A stretch of DNA of 64,000 nt, taken from positions 7,569,001 through 7,633,000 of the forward strand of contig NZ_CP121650.1 of the NCBI RefSeq assembly GCF_029714405.1, in the 5' to 3' direction. Shown one piece after another: positions 1 through 8,536 of this stretch (its first letter is position 1; each line of letters begins with the position of its first letter). The translations under genes and the position numbers were made by a program. This DNA is from Bradyrhizobium sp. CB82 (GTDB taxonomy: Bacteria; Pseudomonadota; Alphaproteobacteria; Rhizobiales; Xanthobacteraceae). The notes under the pieces are model-generated. The model worked only from the letters and a program-made list of their open reading frames with translations. It made no database searches and was not told the origin of the DNA.

Positions 1-14
1 CAGCGAAGCTCGGC

Positions 15-281
15 ATGTGTCCGAAACTCGACGAGAAAGAAGGGAATGCGGTCATCGGGGGCGACGCCAACTGTCTCGAACAGGACCACGGCAAACTGTA
101 TGAGCCGGAACAGCTTTCTACGCTGGGGCTGCTTTTTGACGAGGCCGTCCTGGCATTACCTCCAAGTATGCGAACTCCTTCTAACCGGATCGAAATCGCC
201 AAACTTATTTTAGAACGCGCATCTATTATCGAACCTAGCCTTCTTATTAAGTTGATCAGTGCCCTTATCGCCGCCGCTTGA
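15..281 (+). CDS. Small conserved island protein, paralogue of the 33306-33524 ORF
   Basis: This is an 88-residue soluble protein of unknown function. Its C-terminal 60 residues resemble those encoded on the minus strand at 33306-33524: both have an LS-x-LG-x-(I/L)(Y/F)DE segment, then ALP-x-SMRTP-x-NR-x-EIAKL(I/V)L and a hydrophobic C-terminal helix. Two independent copies with conserved spacing in one window argue that the frame is real. The unique N-terminus (residues 1-28) has no recognisable domain and no signal peptide. The start lies close to the window edge, so a longer N-terminus cannot be excluded. No function is proposed. Confidence 0.6.
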   Translation: MCPKLDEKEGNAVIGGDANCLEQDHGKLYEPEQLSTLGLLFDEAVLALPPSMRTPSNRIEIAKLILERASIIEPSLLIKLISALIAAA

Positions 282-648
282 CATAGCTGATACGCCTCCT
301 CCGCCGCGACATCACGCGAAAAGACACAGGACTGACGCCACCAAAGAGTGGCGTCGGGCTGCATTCGCCACCGTCGGGTCGGCTCGATAGTAGCGAGAGA
401 GCTCTCGAGCAGGCCGCTGTTTTCTAGTAGCTTATGGCGGGCTGGGCTCGATTCGCGGCGTCGCTAGACGTTCGCTGCATCACCTGACCGGGTCTCCGCC
501 CGATGACCCATGGACGGAACCATCGCTTGGCGGGCTGTCGGCATGGTAGTTGGGATTCGCAGACGCTCCGGAGCTTTCTCGCGCTCAATCGGTCCGAGCT
601 TATTCAGTAAGGTCCCTTTGCTCGCAGACCCGCCTAACTTGCCAACGC
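282..648. other. Gene-poor stretch
   Basis: No convincing coding region, RNA gene or repeat was seen here. Several short overlapping frames exist on both strands but none has a recognisable domain or a good ribosome binding site. Confidence 0.4.
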
Positions 649-1017
649 TTAGCGGACTGCTCGAATCACGGCGAGGACAAAGACTAACCAAGTAGCGACG
701 CAGAACAATAAAGCGAGGCGCCACGCTCTTACCCTGAATCGACGTCGCCAGTTTACCAGCTCCGATGCGCAGCCGGTAAAACAGTGACCCCGAACGACTC
801 TGACCATCTGACGATAGTCGCGAAATTCAAACTGCGAGCGATTTTTGCGGATGTACTTGATCCGCTCCCGAGGCGAGAAGCAGTAGGCCCATATGTTTTG
901 CGCCTCGTCGTCCTTAGACCGGCCGCATTCATGAGATAGGGCACGGTGGACTTCCGGCGTCTCGATATGATGATCTATGCCGAGCGCGTAAAGGGGTAGC
1001 ATGTGCAGTAGAAGCAT
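649..1017 (-). CDS. Possible 122-aa protein with C-terminal membrane segment
   Basis: This minus-strand frame starts at the first ATG about 30 nt downstream of a MerR-type promoter (site A, 1047-1077). It would encode a polar, Arg-rich protein (a region rich in RERIKYIRKNR-like residues) ending in a hydrophobic helix around residues 100-118 (ALLFCVATWLVFVLAVI). No family is recognised. The placement behind a promoter-like element and the plausible tail-anchored layout are the only support. The ribosome binding site is weak, so this may equally be a chance frame or a decayed gene. Confidence 0.3.
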   Translation of the reverse strand: MLLLHMLPLYALGIDHHIETPEVHRALSHECGRSKDDEAQNIWAYCFSPRERIKYIRKNRSQFEFRDYRQMVRVVRGHCFTGCASELVNWRRRFRVRAWRLALLFCVATWLVFVLAVIRAVR

Positions 1018-1046
1018 GGTGCGTATCTTTCGTGTTCCGCGATCCA

Positions 1047-1077
1047 CGCCTACAATGTGACGCTGCGTGAGATTCAA
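1047..1077 (-). promoter_or_regulatory. MerR/NolA-type promoter, site A
   Basis: Read on the minus strand: -35 TTGAAT (1077-1072), a 19-bp spacer holding an imperfect dyad (CTCACG-N3-CGTCAC), and -10-like TAGGCG (1052-1047). The same architecture recurs at seven other places in the window, including directly upstream of nolA. It points leftward, away from site B. Confidence 0.55.
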
Positions 1078-1393
1078 GCTATTCCTCTGATCCCCCACCA
1101 GATCTAGTAGGTACCGGCCGCGGTCTTGCTCTCGTTCCCGAAGCCGCGACAGTCGCGGAATTCGCGAGGTCGACTGACAGCAGCTCGTCACGCCGCAGAA
1201 GCGCCGCTTCTCTGGCGACAGCGACAGTTCGAGCAATTTCAAGGAGCGGCAGAGGAACAGCCCGCCCAATCCCGGTGCTTCGTGGAGGCGGCTTTTCGTC
1301 TACCTTGGCGGCCCATCCGCTAGTCTCGCGAATGACGCGTCAGCCGCCGGCATAGGAATTAACATATTTCGTCCGATCAGCTGCTCGGAGGGG

Positions 1394-1424
1394 TTGAACC
1401 GTACGCAGCGTCAAATTGTAGGAT
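1394..1424 (+). promoter_or_regulatory. MerR/NolA-type promoter, site B
   Basis: Plus-strand TTGAAC (1394-1399), exactly 19 bp, then TAGGAT (1419-1424). The spacer carries the arm GCGTCAA shared with sites E, F and H. It is nearly identical to site H at 53446-53476. It diverges from site A, 317 bp away. Confidence 0.55.
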
Positions 1425-1486
1425 CTCGAACAAGTAGTGGTGGTCTCCGGCCAGGCCGACGCCACTAACGAGTTCAGGGATCGCCA

Positions 1487-1786
1487 ATGTCTCAGCCTGT
1501 TCAGGTCTACGCCGCACCACGCTGTGAGGATCCAGACCTCCTTGATGCACGCAATTCGGTATTATTTTTGGACAGCAAGTACTCTGAACACGACTGTAAA
1601 GATGAGCGCTTCGCTGTTGGCCAACTGCAAGGGCGCCCTCCAGGCCGCATTCTGCCGCGTACTCTTCCTCACAAATTACCCTACGTCCAATCCAGCAGCA
1701 GTCCAATGCGCGACCACGCTGTCCAACACGGAACGGGTGATGTTAGAAGTCGACGTGTAGCTTCCCCGCCCCTGCGACAATCGTAG
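1487..1786 (+). CDS. Possible 99-aa ORF downstream of site B
   Basis: An ATG 63 nt downstream of the site B promoter opens a 99-codon frame. The predicted protein begins MSQPVQVYAAP and has no signal peptide, membrane segment or recognisable domain; the C-terminal third is Pro/Arg/Ser-rich and low in complexity. An overlapping frame (1437-1760) is similarly long, so coding potential is uncertain. It is listed because of its position behind a promoter-like element. Confidence 0.22.
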   Translation: MSQPVQVYAAPRCEDPDLLDARNSVLFLDSKYSEHDCKDERFAVGQLQGRPPGRILPRTLPHKLPYVQSSSSPMRDHAVQHGTGDVRSRRVASPPLRQS

Positions 1787-1919
1787 CAATTCCCTCTCAT
1801 TAGACGCTTTCGAGTAACCGCTCCCTCCCCAGGAGCGCGGCTAATCTGAGCCTTTGGCCTACTGTCTCTACAGGCACCATTGAGCGTCGTGATGCACGAC
1901 GACCCCTAAAGAGGATATC

Positions 1920-2216
1920 GTGAATCGAAGGCAGCGCCCCCTTTCTCGTCAGACCTATAGAGCACCTTGGCATGTAGCAGCTATCATTGCCTTTACGACA
2001 ATGAGCTCTCTCGACGCCGTCGCCCGAGAGCTTCGAGCGACGGAGGAAGAGCAACGGGCTTGCACCCCGGATGTGATTCGCTTGTGTAGCAATGAGATAC
2101 CGAACGTCGACGCTATCACTGCTTGTCTGCGAACTAAGTTCAACAGCTTGAGTGACCAGTGTCGCCACGTGATGTCAGCACATAATAGTGCGAAACCAAA
2201 AGCAGGCTCGAAATGA
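1920..2216 (+). CDS. Small secreted cysteine-rich repeat protein
   Basis: This 98-residue protein starts at GTG with AGAGGA upstream. Residues 1-35 look like a signal peptide (basic start, hydrophobic stretch around AAIIAFTTM, then an Ala-rich cleavage region). The mature part has the pattern ACTPDVIRLCSNEIPNVDAI-x3-C...C, four cysteines arranged as in the short cysteine-rich-repeat periplasmic proteins that are numerous in Bradyrhizobium. It probably acts in the periplasm or outside the cell, with two disulfides; the substrate or partner is unknown. It stands alone between site B and the carboxylase operon. Confidence 0.65.
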   Translation: MNRRQRPLSRQTYRAPWHVAAIIAFTTMSSLDAVARELRATEEEQRACTPDVIRLCSNEIPNVDAITACLRTKFNSLSDQCRHVMSAHNSAKPKAGSK

Positions 2217-2384
2217 TATTGCGGCACACATTCGATCGGTCCTGGTCGTCAAGCTTCCCAGATCCATAGGGTTATGCCGGGCGTGTCGTAGTTATGACAA
2301 GCCTGGGCAACTCCTTTCACAACCCCTAAGTCCCTGCAGCTTTCGAGCGTCGCGCTCTCGAGCTGTGCTTGAGCAAATAGGCGA

Positions 2385-3860
2385 ATGCAGAAACTACCAT
2401 TCGATACGGTTTTGATCGCCAATAGGGGCGAGATAGCCGTACGCATCATCAAGACGTTGCGTAAGTTGGGTTTGCGCTCAGCAATCGTCTACCACGAGGT
2501 GGATGCGGCAACATTAGCTGTTTCTATGGCGGACACAGCGATCGCCCTCGAGGGTAGTTCCCCGATCGCGGCCTATCTTGATGCTGAACAAATCATCGCT
2601 TCCGCCCGCAGGGCCAATGTAGGCGCGTTGCATCCTGGCTATGGGTTTCTGTCGGAGAGCCCCGAATTCGCGAGGGCTGTTTCGAACGCTTGCATCGCAT
2701 TCGTCGGGCCAACTCCCGAAAGCATCGAATTGATGGGCGATAAAATCCGCGCCCGGACATTTGTTCAGCAGGCTGGATTTCTTGTCGCACCTTCAGCTGT
2801 CGAAGAAGACGATCCAGAGACCTTTGCGTCCCGAGCGCGGGACCTTGGTTTACCTTTGCTGGTGAAGCCTTCGGCAGGTGGTGGAGGCAAGGGGATTCAG
2901 ATTGTGCGCGACCTCGCCGCCCTGGATGACGCGATTGCTCAAGCTCGTCGTGAGGGATTGCGGTACTTTGGAGACGGCCGGCTCTACGTCGAACGATGTG
3001 CCGAGAAACCACGCCACATCGAAGTGCAGGTGCTCGGGGATTCCTTCGGAAACGTTGTCCATCTCTTTGAGCGCGAGTGCTCGGTCCAGCGACGCTTTCA
3101 GAAGATCATCGAGGAGACGCCCTCGCCTGCCTTGTCTGCCGATCTGCGGAAGCATGTTTGTGAAATGGCGGTCGGTATCGCCCGTAGCGCCAATTATCGA
3201 AATGCTGGCACCGTCGAGTTCATCTTCGATGGGCATGAGTTCCATTTTCTTGAGATGAACACTCGGCTTCAGGTTGAGCATCCAGTAACCGAGATGGTCA
3301 CCGGCATCGATCTGGTCGCCGAACAACTCCATGTGGCCGCCGGTCACGAGCTTACTCTCTCACAATCCGACATTGTCTCCAACGGTCACGCAATTGAAGC
3401 GAGGCTATACGCCGAGGCTCCTGAACGGGAATACGCTCCTACGACCGGAAAGATCCTCATGTTGGAGTACCCAGAGTGCGAAGGCGTACGAATCGACAGC
3501 GGTATCGTCCAGGGTCAGACAATTACGACAGCGTTTGATCCGATGCTCGCAAAGATCGTCGTACATTCGCCCACGCGCCGTGAAGCCGCTTTGAAGGCGG
3601 CACACGTGATGCGCCAGTTGGTGCTCCTCGGCTGCGAGACAAACGCCGATTTTCTGGCTCGTCTGCTCATGGACGACACGTTTTTGAGCGGACAGATTCA
3701 TACCGGTTATCTCGACGAGAACCCTCACCTGGCCATCGAGCAATGCGGAAGCGATCTGCCCGCCATCTTGGCAGCCGCGGCACTTCTGACGAAGCCCGTT
3801 CGCGATGGGGCAGACGCCGTGCCCAAGCTCCATGCAGAGCTAGGCAAGTGGAGAAACTGA
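2385..3860 (+). CDS. Acyl-CoA carboxylase, biotin carboxylase subunit
   Basis: 491 residues, the usual length for a stand-alone biotin carboxylase subunit. It has the N-terminal LIANRGEIAVRII start of the family, HPGYGFLSE near residues 83-91, the ATP-grasp glycine loop GGGGKG at 165-170, and EMNTRLQVEHPVTE at 290-303 with the catalytic Glu/Arg. It would carboxylate biotin on the neighbouring carrier protein using ATP and bicarbonate in the cytoplasm. It is the first gene of a tight operon with the carrier (1-nt gap) and the carboxyltransferase. Since the carrier is a separate protein, the layout differs from the fused alpha subunits of methylcrotonyl- and propionyl-CoA carboxylases. The substrate is not decided by this subunit. 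Confidence 0.92.
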   Translation: MQKLPFDTVLIANRGEIAVRIIKTLRKLGLRSAIVYHEVDAATLAVSMADTAIALEGSSPIAAYLDAEQIIASARRANVGALHPGYGFLSESPEFARAVSNACIAFVGPTPESIELMGDKIRARTFVQQAGFLVAPSAVEEDDPETFASRARDLGLPLLVKPSAGGGGKGIQIVRDLAALDDAIAQARREGLRYFGDGRLYVERCAEKPRHIEVQVLGDSFGNVVHLFERECSVQRRFQKIIEETPSPALSADLRKHVCEMAVGIARSANYRNAGTVEFIFDGHEFHFLEMNTRLQVEHPVTEMVTGIDLVAEQLHVAAGHELTLSQSDIVSNGHAIEARLYAEAPEREYAPTTGKILMLEYPECEGVRIDSGIVQGQTITTAFDPMLAKIVVHSPTRREAALKAAHVMRQLVLLGCETNADFLARLLMDDTFLSGQIHTGYLDENPHLAIEQCGSDLPAILAAAALLTKPVRDGADAVPKLHAELGKWRN

Positions 3861-3861
3861 C

Positions 3862-4365
3862 GTGAGGCATTCTTTTGCGCTTAAGGCCGAGAGCTATGAA
3901 TTATGGCTTTCACCAGGCCAACGCGACTATCGCCTTCACTTAGGCGGAGAGGTCATTGCGCCAGTGGCGCTCTCACATCATCTCGGCGGCAGCGGCATAC
4001 TGAAAATCGCAAGCGAGACCGTGCCAGTCAGATTTGCAATCGACGGCGACGTGCTTCACCTGCATATCCGCGGCAGGACGCACATCCTACGATACCGCGA
4101 TAGATTACGTGAATTCGACTTATCGGAGGTGCTGGCAAGTCATGATGCGGCCCGAGCACCGATGCCCGGTGTCGTGGTTGCGATAAAAGTTTCGCGGGGC
4201 GATGCGGTCAGCCGAGGCGCAACGCTGATGTTGGTCGAAAGTATGAAATTGGAATTTGTCGTACGTGCCCCTCGGGACGGTGTGGTCGATCGCGTTCACT
4301 TTGAAGTGGGCGAAAGCTTCGAACAAGGCGCCGCGCTGGTTACGTTTTCCGACGAAGGGCGTTGA
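3862..4365 (+). CDS. Biotin carboxyl carrier protein of acyl-CoA carboxylase
   Basis: 167 residues starting at GTG, one base after the stop of the biotin carboxylase gene. Residues 95-165 form a biotinyl domain: an AMPGVV-like strand (APMPGVVVAI) and the biotinylation motif ESMKLEF with Lys129. The motif is ESMKLE rather than the common EAMKM, an acceptable variant. Residues 1-90 resemble the linker domain that docks the carrier onto the carboxyltransferase. It carries the carboxyl group from the upstream subunit to the downstream one. Confidence 0.9.
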   Translation: MRHSFALKAESYELWLSPGQRDYRLHLGGEVIAPVALSHHLGGSGILKIASETVPVRFAIDGDVLHLHIRGRTHILRYRDRLREFDLSEVLASHDAARAPMPGVVVAIKVSRGDAVSRGATLMLVESMKLEFVVRAPRDGVVDRVHFEVGESFEQGAALVTFSDEGR

Positions 4366-4366
4366 C

Positions 4367-5974
4367 ATGCAACGGATTGTTTCTCGGGTGGACACCACGT
4401 CGCAGGAATTTCGCCTTAACGAGCTCCACAACCGAAGGCTTGCGGCCGAGCTGAAGGAGCGCCAGCGTTCCGCTCGCTTCGATCGACCGACAAGAGACAT
4501 TGAGCGCCTGCGGCGGCAAAACAAACTATTTGTTCGTAATCGGATCGAAGCGTTGCTCGATCCTGAAACTCCGTTTCTCGAGCTTTCGACGCTTGCTGGC
4601 AACAAGGCTTATGATGGCGAGGTACCGGGCGCCGGGCAGATCGTCGGCCTCGGCATCGTGGCGGGTCGCGAGGTCATTCTTCACGCAGATGATGCCAGTG
4701 TGAAGGGCGGAGCTTGGTATCCACTATCCGTGAAGAAGATTGTACGGGCATTGGATATCGCAATTGAGAACCGCCTCATGGTGGTCCATCTTTGCGACTG
4801 CGCCGGCGGATACTTGCCTCTGCAGGCTGAGTTCTTCGCTGATCGCTACCACGCGGGTCGAATCCTGCGTAACCAATCAATTCTCGCCAAGATGGGAGTG
4901 CCGCAGGTCGCTATCGTCATGGGGCACTGTAGCGCGGGAGGGGCCTACGTTCCGGCGCTGAGCGATTACAACATCATCGTGCAGGGAACGGGGGCCATCT
5001 TTCTCGGTGGACCTCCAGTCGTAAAAGCCGCCACCGGGGAGGTGGTATCTGCCGAAGAGCTTGGTGGCGCTGACATGCATACGCGCGTTTCGGGAACGAG
5101 CGACTACTTCGCGACTTGCGAAATGCATGCGATTGCCATCGCGCGTGACATCGTCGATCGCATAAAGCGTCCAACGAAAGAAGCGATTGATCAATCCGTT
5201 CCGGAGCCTCCCGTTTACAACGCATCCGAACTATACGGCATCATTCCGAAGGATCCTCGCGTTCAGTTCGACATTCTGGAGATCATCGCGCGCCTCGTGG
5301 ATGGCAGCCGATTCCATGAGTACCAGCCGTGCTATGACCGATCCCTGATATGCGGTTTCGCGCGTCTCCACGGATATCAGATCGGGGTTATCGCAAACAA
5401 TGGCGTGTTGCAGAACCACAGTGTTCTGAAGGGCGCTCACTTCATCCAGCTCTGCGATGAGAACCGGACGCCCCTGCTCTTCCTGCAGAATACTACCGGC
5501 TTTATGGTTGGACGAGAATACGAACATGGCGGCATCACCAAGCACGGCGCCAACCTCATCATGGCCGTCTCTGCAGCGTCGGTACCCAAACTCACAGTGA
5601 TCTGCAATGGCTCCCACGGAGCGGGAACATACGCTATGGCGGGGCGAGCATTCGATCCACGTTTCTTGTTTACCTGGCCACAATCGCAGATTTCGGCCAT
5701 GGGAGCGGAGCAAGCGGCGGGCGTACTCACCCATGTCAAGGCAAGGCAATTGGCGCGTGACGGCGGGCGTTTGTCCGACGAAGAACTGGCAGCCATTCGA
5801 GAGCCGATCATGAAAGAGTATCGGGCACGATCGAGCGCCTATTATGCAACTTCCGAGCTTTGGGATGACGGCATTCTTGATCCCGTAGATACGCGAAACG
5901 CACTGTCAATCGCCCTGAGCGCTTCCCTTAATACTCCAATCGAAGCGCCGCGTTACGGTGTCTTTAGAATGTAG
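4367..5974 (+). CDS. Acyl-CoA carboxylase, carboxyltransferase (beta) subunit
   Basis: 535 residues from the ATG at 4367, two bases after the carrier stop codon. The protein shows the features of the methylcrotonyl/geranyl-CoA carboxylase beta family: AGGYLPLQAEFF, MGHCSAGGAYVPALSDY, GTGAIFLGGPPVVKAATGE, LGGADMHTRVSGTSDYFA and, in the second half, NTTGFMVGREYEHGG. It would transfer carboxybiotin to an acyl-CoA. Family resemblance favours a branched or unsaturated acyl-CoA over acetyl-CoA, but this is inference. A nearby acyl-CoA synthetase (8537) could supply the substrate. Confidence 0.9.
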   Translation: MQRIVSRVDTTSQEFRLNELHNRRLAAELKERQRSARFDRPTRDIERLRRQNKLFVRNRIEALLDPETPFLELSTLAGNKAYDGEVPGAGQIVGLGIVAGREVILHADDASVKGGAWYPLSVKKIVRALDIAIENRLMVVHLCDCAGGYLPLQAEFFADRYHAGRILRNQSILAKMGVPQVAIVMGHCSAGGAYVPALSDYNIIVQGTGAIFLGGPPVVKAATGEVVSAEELGGADMHTRVSGTSDYFATCEMHAIAIARDIVDRIKRPTKEAIDQSVPEPPVYNASELYGIIPKDPRVQFDILEIIARLVDGSRFHEYQPCYDRSLICGFARLHGYQIGVIANNGVLQNHSVLKGAHFIQLCDENRTPLLFLQNTTGFMVGREYEHGGITKHGANLIMAVSAASVPKLTVICNGSHGAGTYAMAGRAFDPRFLFTWPQSQISAMGAEQAAGVLTHVKARQLARDGGRLSDEELAAIREPIMKEYRARSSAYYATSELWDDGILDPVDTRNALSIALSASLNTPIEAPRYGVFRM

Positions 5975-6156
5975 CTTTTGCGGTTTGCGCGCAGTCGACA
6001 TGGGCAACGCATTGAGTACGCGCTTTCGCGCGACACGCACTTCGCAAGGAGAGCTCCAATCCAACGGGACCGACTTTTTACTCAATCCGACGCGCTACTT
6101 CCGTCAAGCGGAACGAGCGCGTTCCGACCAACACGAAGTCACTCACGCACTGAACG

Positions 6157-6429
6157 ATGCCGAAAGAACTGCCCATGCAATGCCCGAAATGTCATGCCAA
6201 TGATCAGAGCGCATTACACGACCCCTGGAGCGGCCGTCCGGTGATCGCCTGCAAAGCTTGCCGCGACTATGTTGAGGACGAGTTGGCCGTGCACGAGAGA
6301 GCATGCGCCGTAGTCGCCGATGTCGTGGCATCCAACTTGATCGGCAGGAACAACGGTGGTGCTCAGCGTACCGCAAGCGAGATCCTCCAGGCGCTTGAGA
6401 ATTCCGGCTTGACAATCCGTCGCGCCTGA
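6157..6429 (+). CDS. Small zinc-ribbon protein
   Basis: 90 residues. The N-terminal third has two CxxC knuckles (CPKC near residues 9-12 and CKAC near 32-35), a typical four-Cys zinc ribbon, followed by an acidic and then Ala/Val-rich helical tail. A second possible start (MQCPKC) lies at 6175. No specific family is recognised; such proteins often bind nucleic acid or act as adaptors. It sits alone between the carboxylase operon and the NTPase pair, on the same strand as both. Confidence 0.6.
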   Translation: MPKELPMQCPKCHANDQSALHDPWSGRPVIACKACRDYVEDELAVHERACAVVADVVASNLIGRNNGGAQRTASEILQALENSGLTIRRA

Positions 6430-6919
6430 ACCTGTGGGAGCTCATCCGTGGTCGAACACTTTTTCCATCATTTTAGTCGCGGCTTTGAGGCCGTCTACTG
6501 CGATGGTTTTCTCTTCGCGTTCCACGCGATCAGCGCTTCTCGCGTAGAGATCCTGCCGAGGAAAGCAAGAGGAGCGACATACCGGCTTGGTGTGTGCGCT
6601 CTGCTCAGTCGCATGATCCTGCCTGCCAAGAGCTAAGTGTAACGCAGGTCAAGATCACACCACGGCCTCCATGGCTGCCGCATACAGTGCGAAACCGAGA
6701 AAAAGTATCAAAACATGCAGAATTCCGACAACGAACAAGATGCAGCCGATTCCGGAGCGACAATAGACGGGGCCCTCCGGCAACAATAGCTGCAAACGAC
6801 ATTTCACAAATCGGAAGATCTCCTCTTTCGGCCAACACAGGGTCGAAGGCAGGACCGGAAACACACAGACCGCTCGCTTCGCGGTCGCACGTATGAAGCG
6901 ATAACCTGAGAGGACTTCT
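6430..6919. other. Gene-poor stretch upstream of the NTPase pair
   Basis: About 490 bases with no supported gene. A good ribosome binding site (GAGAGGA, about 6909-6915) immediately precedes the NTPase at 6920. No nod box, sigma-54 promoter or tts box was recognised here. Confidence 0.5.
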
Positions 6920-7669
6920 ATGGTAAAGCCAGTTGTAATTGTGGTCGGCGCAGACAAGGGAGGAGTCGGCAAGACGACCGTATCTCGGACGCTTCTAGAT
7001 TATTTCAGCGCGAATAATGTGCAGACCCGCGCCTTTGACACGGAGTCGCCCCGCGGGACGCTCAAGCGCTTTCATCCTGCGATCACTGAGATAGTGGACA
7101 TGACGAGAACCGCGGACCAGATGAAGATCTTCGATACGCTGAACTCCGGTCTATCAGTTACCGTCATCGATGTTCGTGCCGGATTGATGTCCCCAGCGTT
7201 GGCGTCCCTGCGCGACATAGGTTTTTTGGAGGCCGCCCGGTCAGGCCAACTCACCTTCGCAGTATTTCACGTATTGGGATCGTCCATCGCCTCGCTAGAT
7301 GAGATAGCTGAAACAAGCGATTTCATGGCCGGCGCAAAATACTATTTAGTCAAGAACTTCATCAACGACACCCAGTTCTTTCAGTGGGACCAGTCGACCT
7401 ACGATTCCTATTTTAAGCGAATCAAAGACGCCACCGATCTGACCATCCCGAAGCTCAACGAGATGGCCTATGAACAGGTCGAGGTCGCCTCCGTTCCGTT
7501 CGTCAATTTCGTCGCGAACAAGGGACCACACGACGACGCCGCGAACTTCTCGTTCGTGCTGCGCGGCTACGTACGGCATTGGCTCGCCAATGTCTGGAGC
7601 GAGTATGACCGCATCAACCTGACCGATCTCGCCGGCGCGAAGTCGGTGACCCGTGCGGGCGAAAGATAG
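6920..7669 (+). CDS. ParA/MinD-like P-loop NTPase, copy 1
   Basis: 249 residues. The N-terminus PVVIVVGADKGGVGKTTVSRT carries a deviant Walker A motif (KGGVGKTT) of the ParA/MinD superfamily. A hydrophobic strand ending in DVRAG (about 75-80) may be the Walker B position. The remainder, rich in aromatic and acidic residues, matches no partition protein I can name, and there is no DNA-binding N-terminal domain. It is followed after 35 bases by a second P-loop protein of related layout, so the two may form a pair. No ParB or centromere-like repeats are adjacent, which argues against a plasmid partition role. Confidence 0.75.
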   Translation: MVKPVVIVVGADKGGVGKTTVSRTLLDYFSANNVQTRAFDTESPRGTLKRFHPAITEIVDMTRTADQMKIFDTLNSGLSVTVIDVRAGLMSPALASLRDIGFLEAARSGQLTFAVFHVLGSSIASLDEIAETSDFMAGAKYYLVKNFINDTQFFQWDQSTYDSYFKRIKDATDLTIPKLNEMAYEQVEVASVPFVNFVANKGPHDDAANFSFVLRGYVRHWLANVWSEYDRINLTDLAGAKSVTRAGER

Positions 7670-7704
7670 TCCCTTGCGGATCCATACGCGCTGGATTAGC
7701 GATT

Positions 7705-8373
7705 TTGGCCACCCCGGTCTACATCATCTGCTCTGCAAGCCCGCAAGTCGGCAAGACGCTGATTGCTCGGCTCTTGAGCGAGTTCTTGCTACTGAAGAAC
7801 GGTGCGGTGCTCTCCTTCGATATCAACTTGAAGGAGCCGTCGTTGCTCGACTACCTCCCCTCCATCACAGAGACGGCGGATGTCACCGATACCTATGGCA
7901 AAATGCAGCTCGTTGATCGACTCATTCTAAACGACGGGGTAGCCAAGGTGATCGACCTTGGCTTCCACGCTTTCGACGAGTTCTTCAAGATGTGCGGCGA
8001 GATCGGCTTCCTCAGCGAAGCGATACGACAAAACGTTGTGCCAATCATTCTATTTGTCGCAGATATTAATCGCGTGTCAGCTCGTGCGCATGAGATGCTG
8101 CGGCGGCAGGTCCCGAAGCAGATCCTAATCACCGTACATAACGAATTCTTTGTCCGCGGCGAACTGTTCGAGGCTATGCACCACGGGCCCGTGGTGCGTT
8201 TTGCGGCACTGCCGGTATTTCTCAATAATTACATCTGCCGGCTAGGCTTGTCCTTCACGGGATATCTGCGCCACGAGAAGGACACTTCGACGGAACTTCA
8301 TCAGTGGATTCGGCGGAATTACACTATCTTCCGCGATATCGAGCTGAGTGTGATCCCCCAATGGTCCTGTTAA
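7705..8373 (+). CDS. ParA/MinD-like P-loop protein, copy 2
   Basis: 222 residues, probably starting at TTG 7705. The N-terminus has SASPQVGKTLIARLL, a shortened Walker A in the same position as in the preceding gene, and later LPSITETADVTDTYGKMQ parallels HPAITEIVDMTRTADQMK of copy 1. The two are therefore diverged duplicates. The deviant first Lys of the ParA box (K in KGGVGK) is missing here, so copy 2 may bind nucleotide but hydrolyse it poorly; that is inference. Function unknown. Confidence 0.65.
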   Translation: MATPVYIICSASPQVGKTLIARLLSEFLLLKNGAVLSFDINLKEPSLLDYLPSITETADVTDTYGKMQLVDRLILNDGVAKVIDLGFHAFDEFFKMCGEIGFLSEAIRQNVVPIILFVADINRVSARAHEMLRRQVPKQILITVHNEFFVRGELFEAMHHGPVVRFAALPVFLNNYICRLGLSFTGYLRHEKDTSTELHQWIRRNYTIFRDIELSVIPQWSC

Positions 8374-8536
8374 GTGAGGCCCCGACAGGGGAAACAATGC
8401 AGTCCATCGTAGCTTAAGCTGCATTTGCCGAGGAGCGTAACACACGAGATCACGGCCTTCAAAGAACGCTGACTAGCGATGGTTTTGCCGACTCGGGGGT
8501 GGCTACTGGACGGACCCAACGACAAAGGATGACGTA

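Noticed and set aside
2284..2299. TGT-N10-ACA, a NifA upstream-site match before the carboxylase operon
   Set aside because: No GG-N10-GC promoter follows before the start at 2385, and six fixed bases are expected by chance many times in 64 kb.
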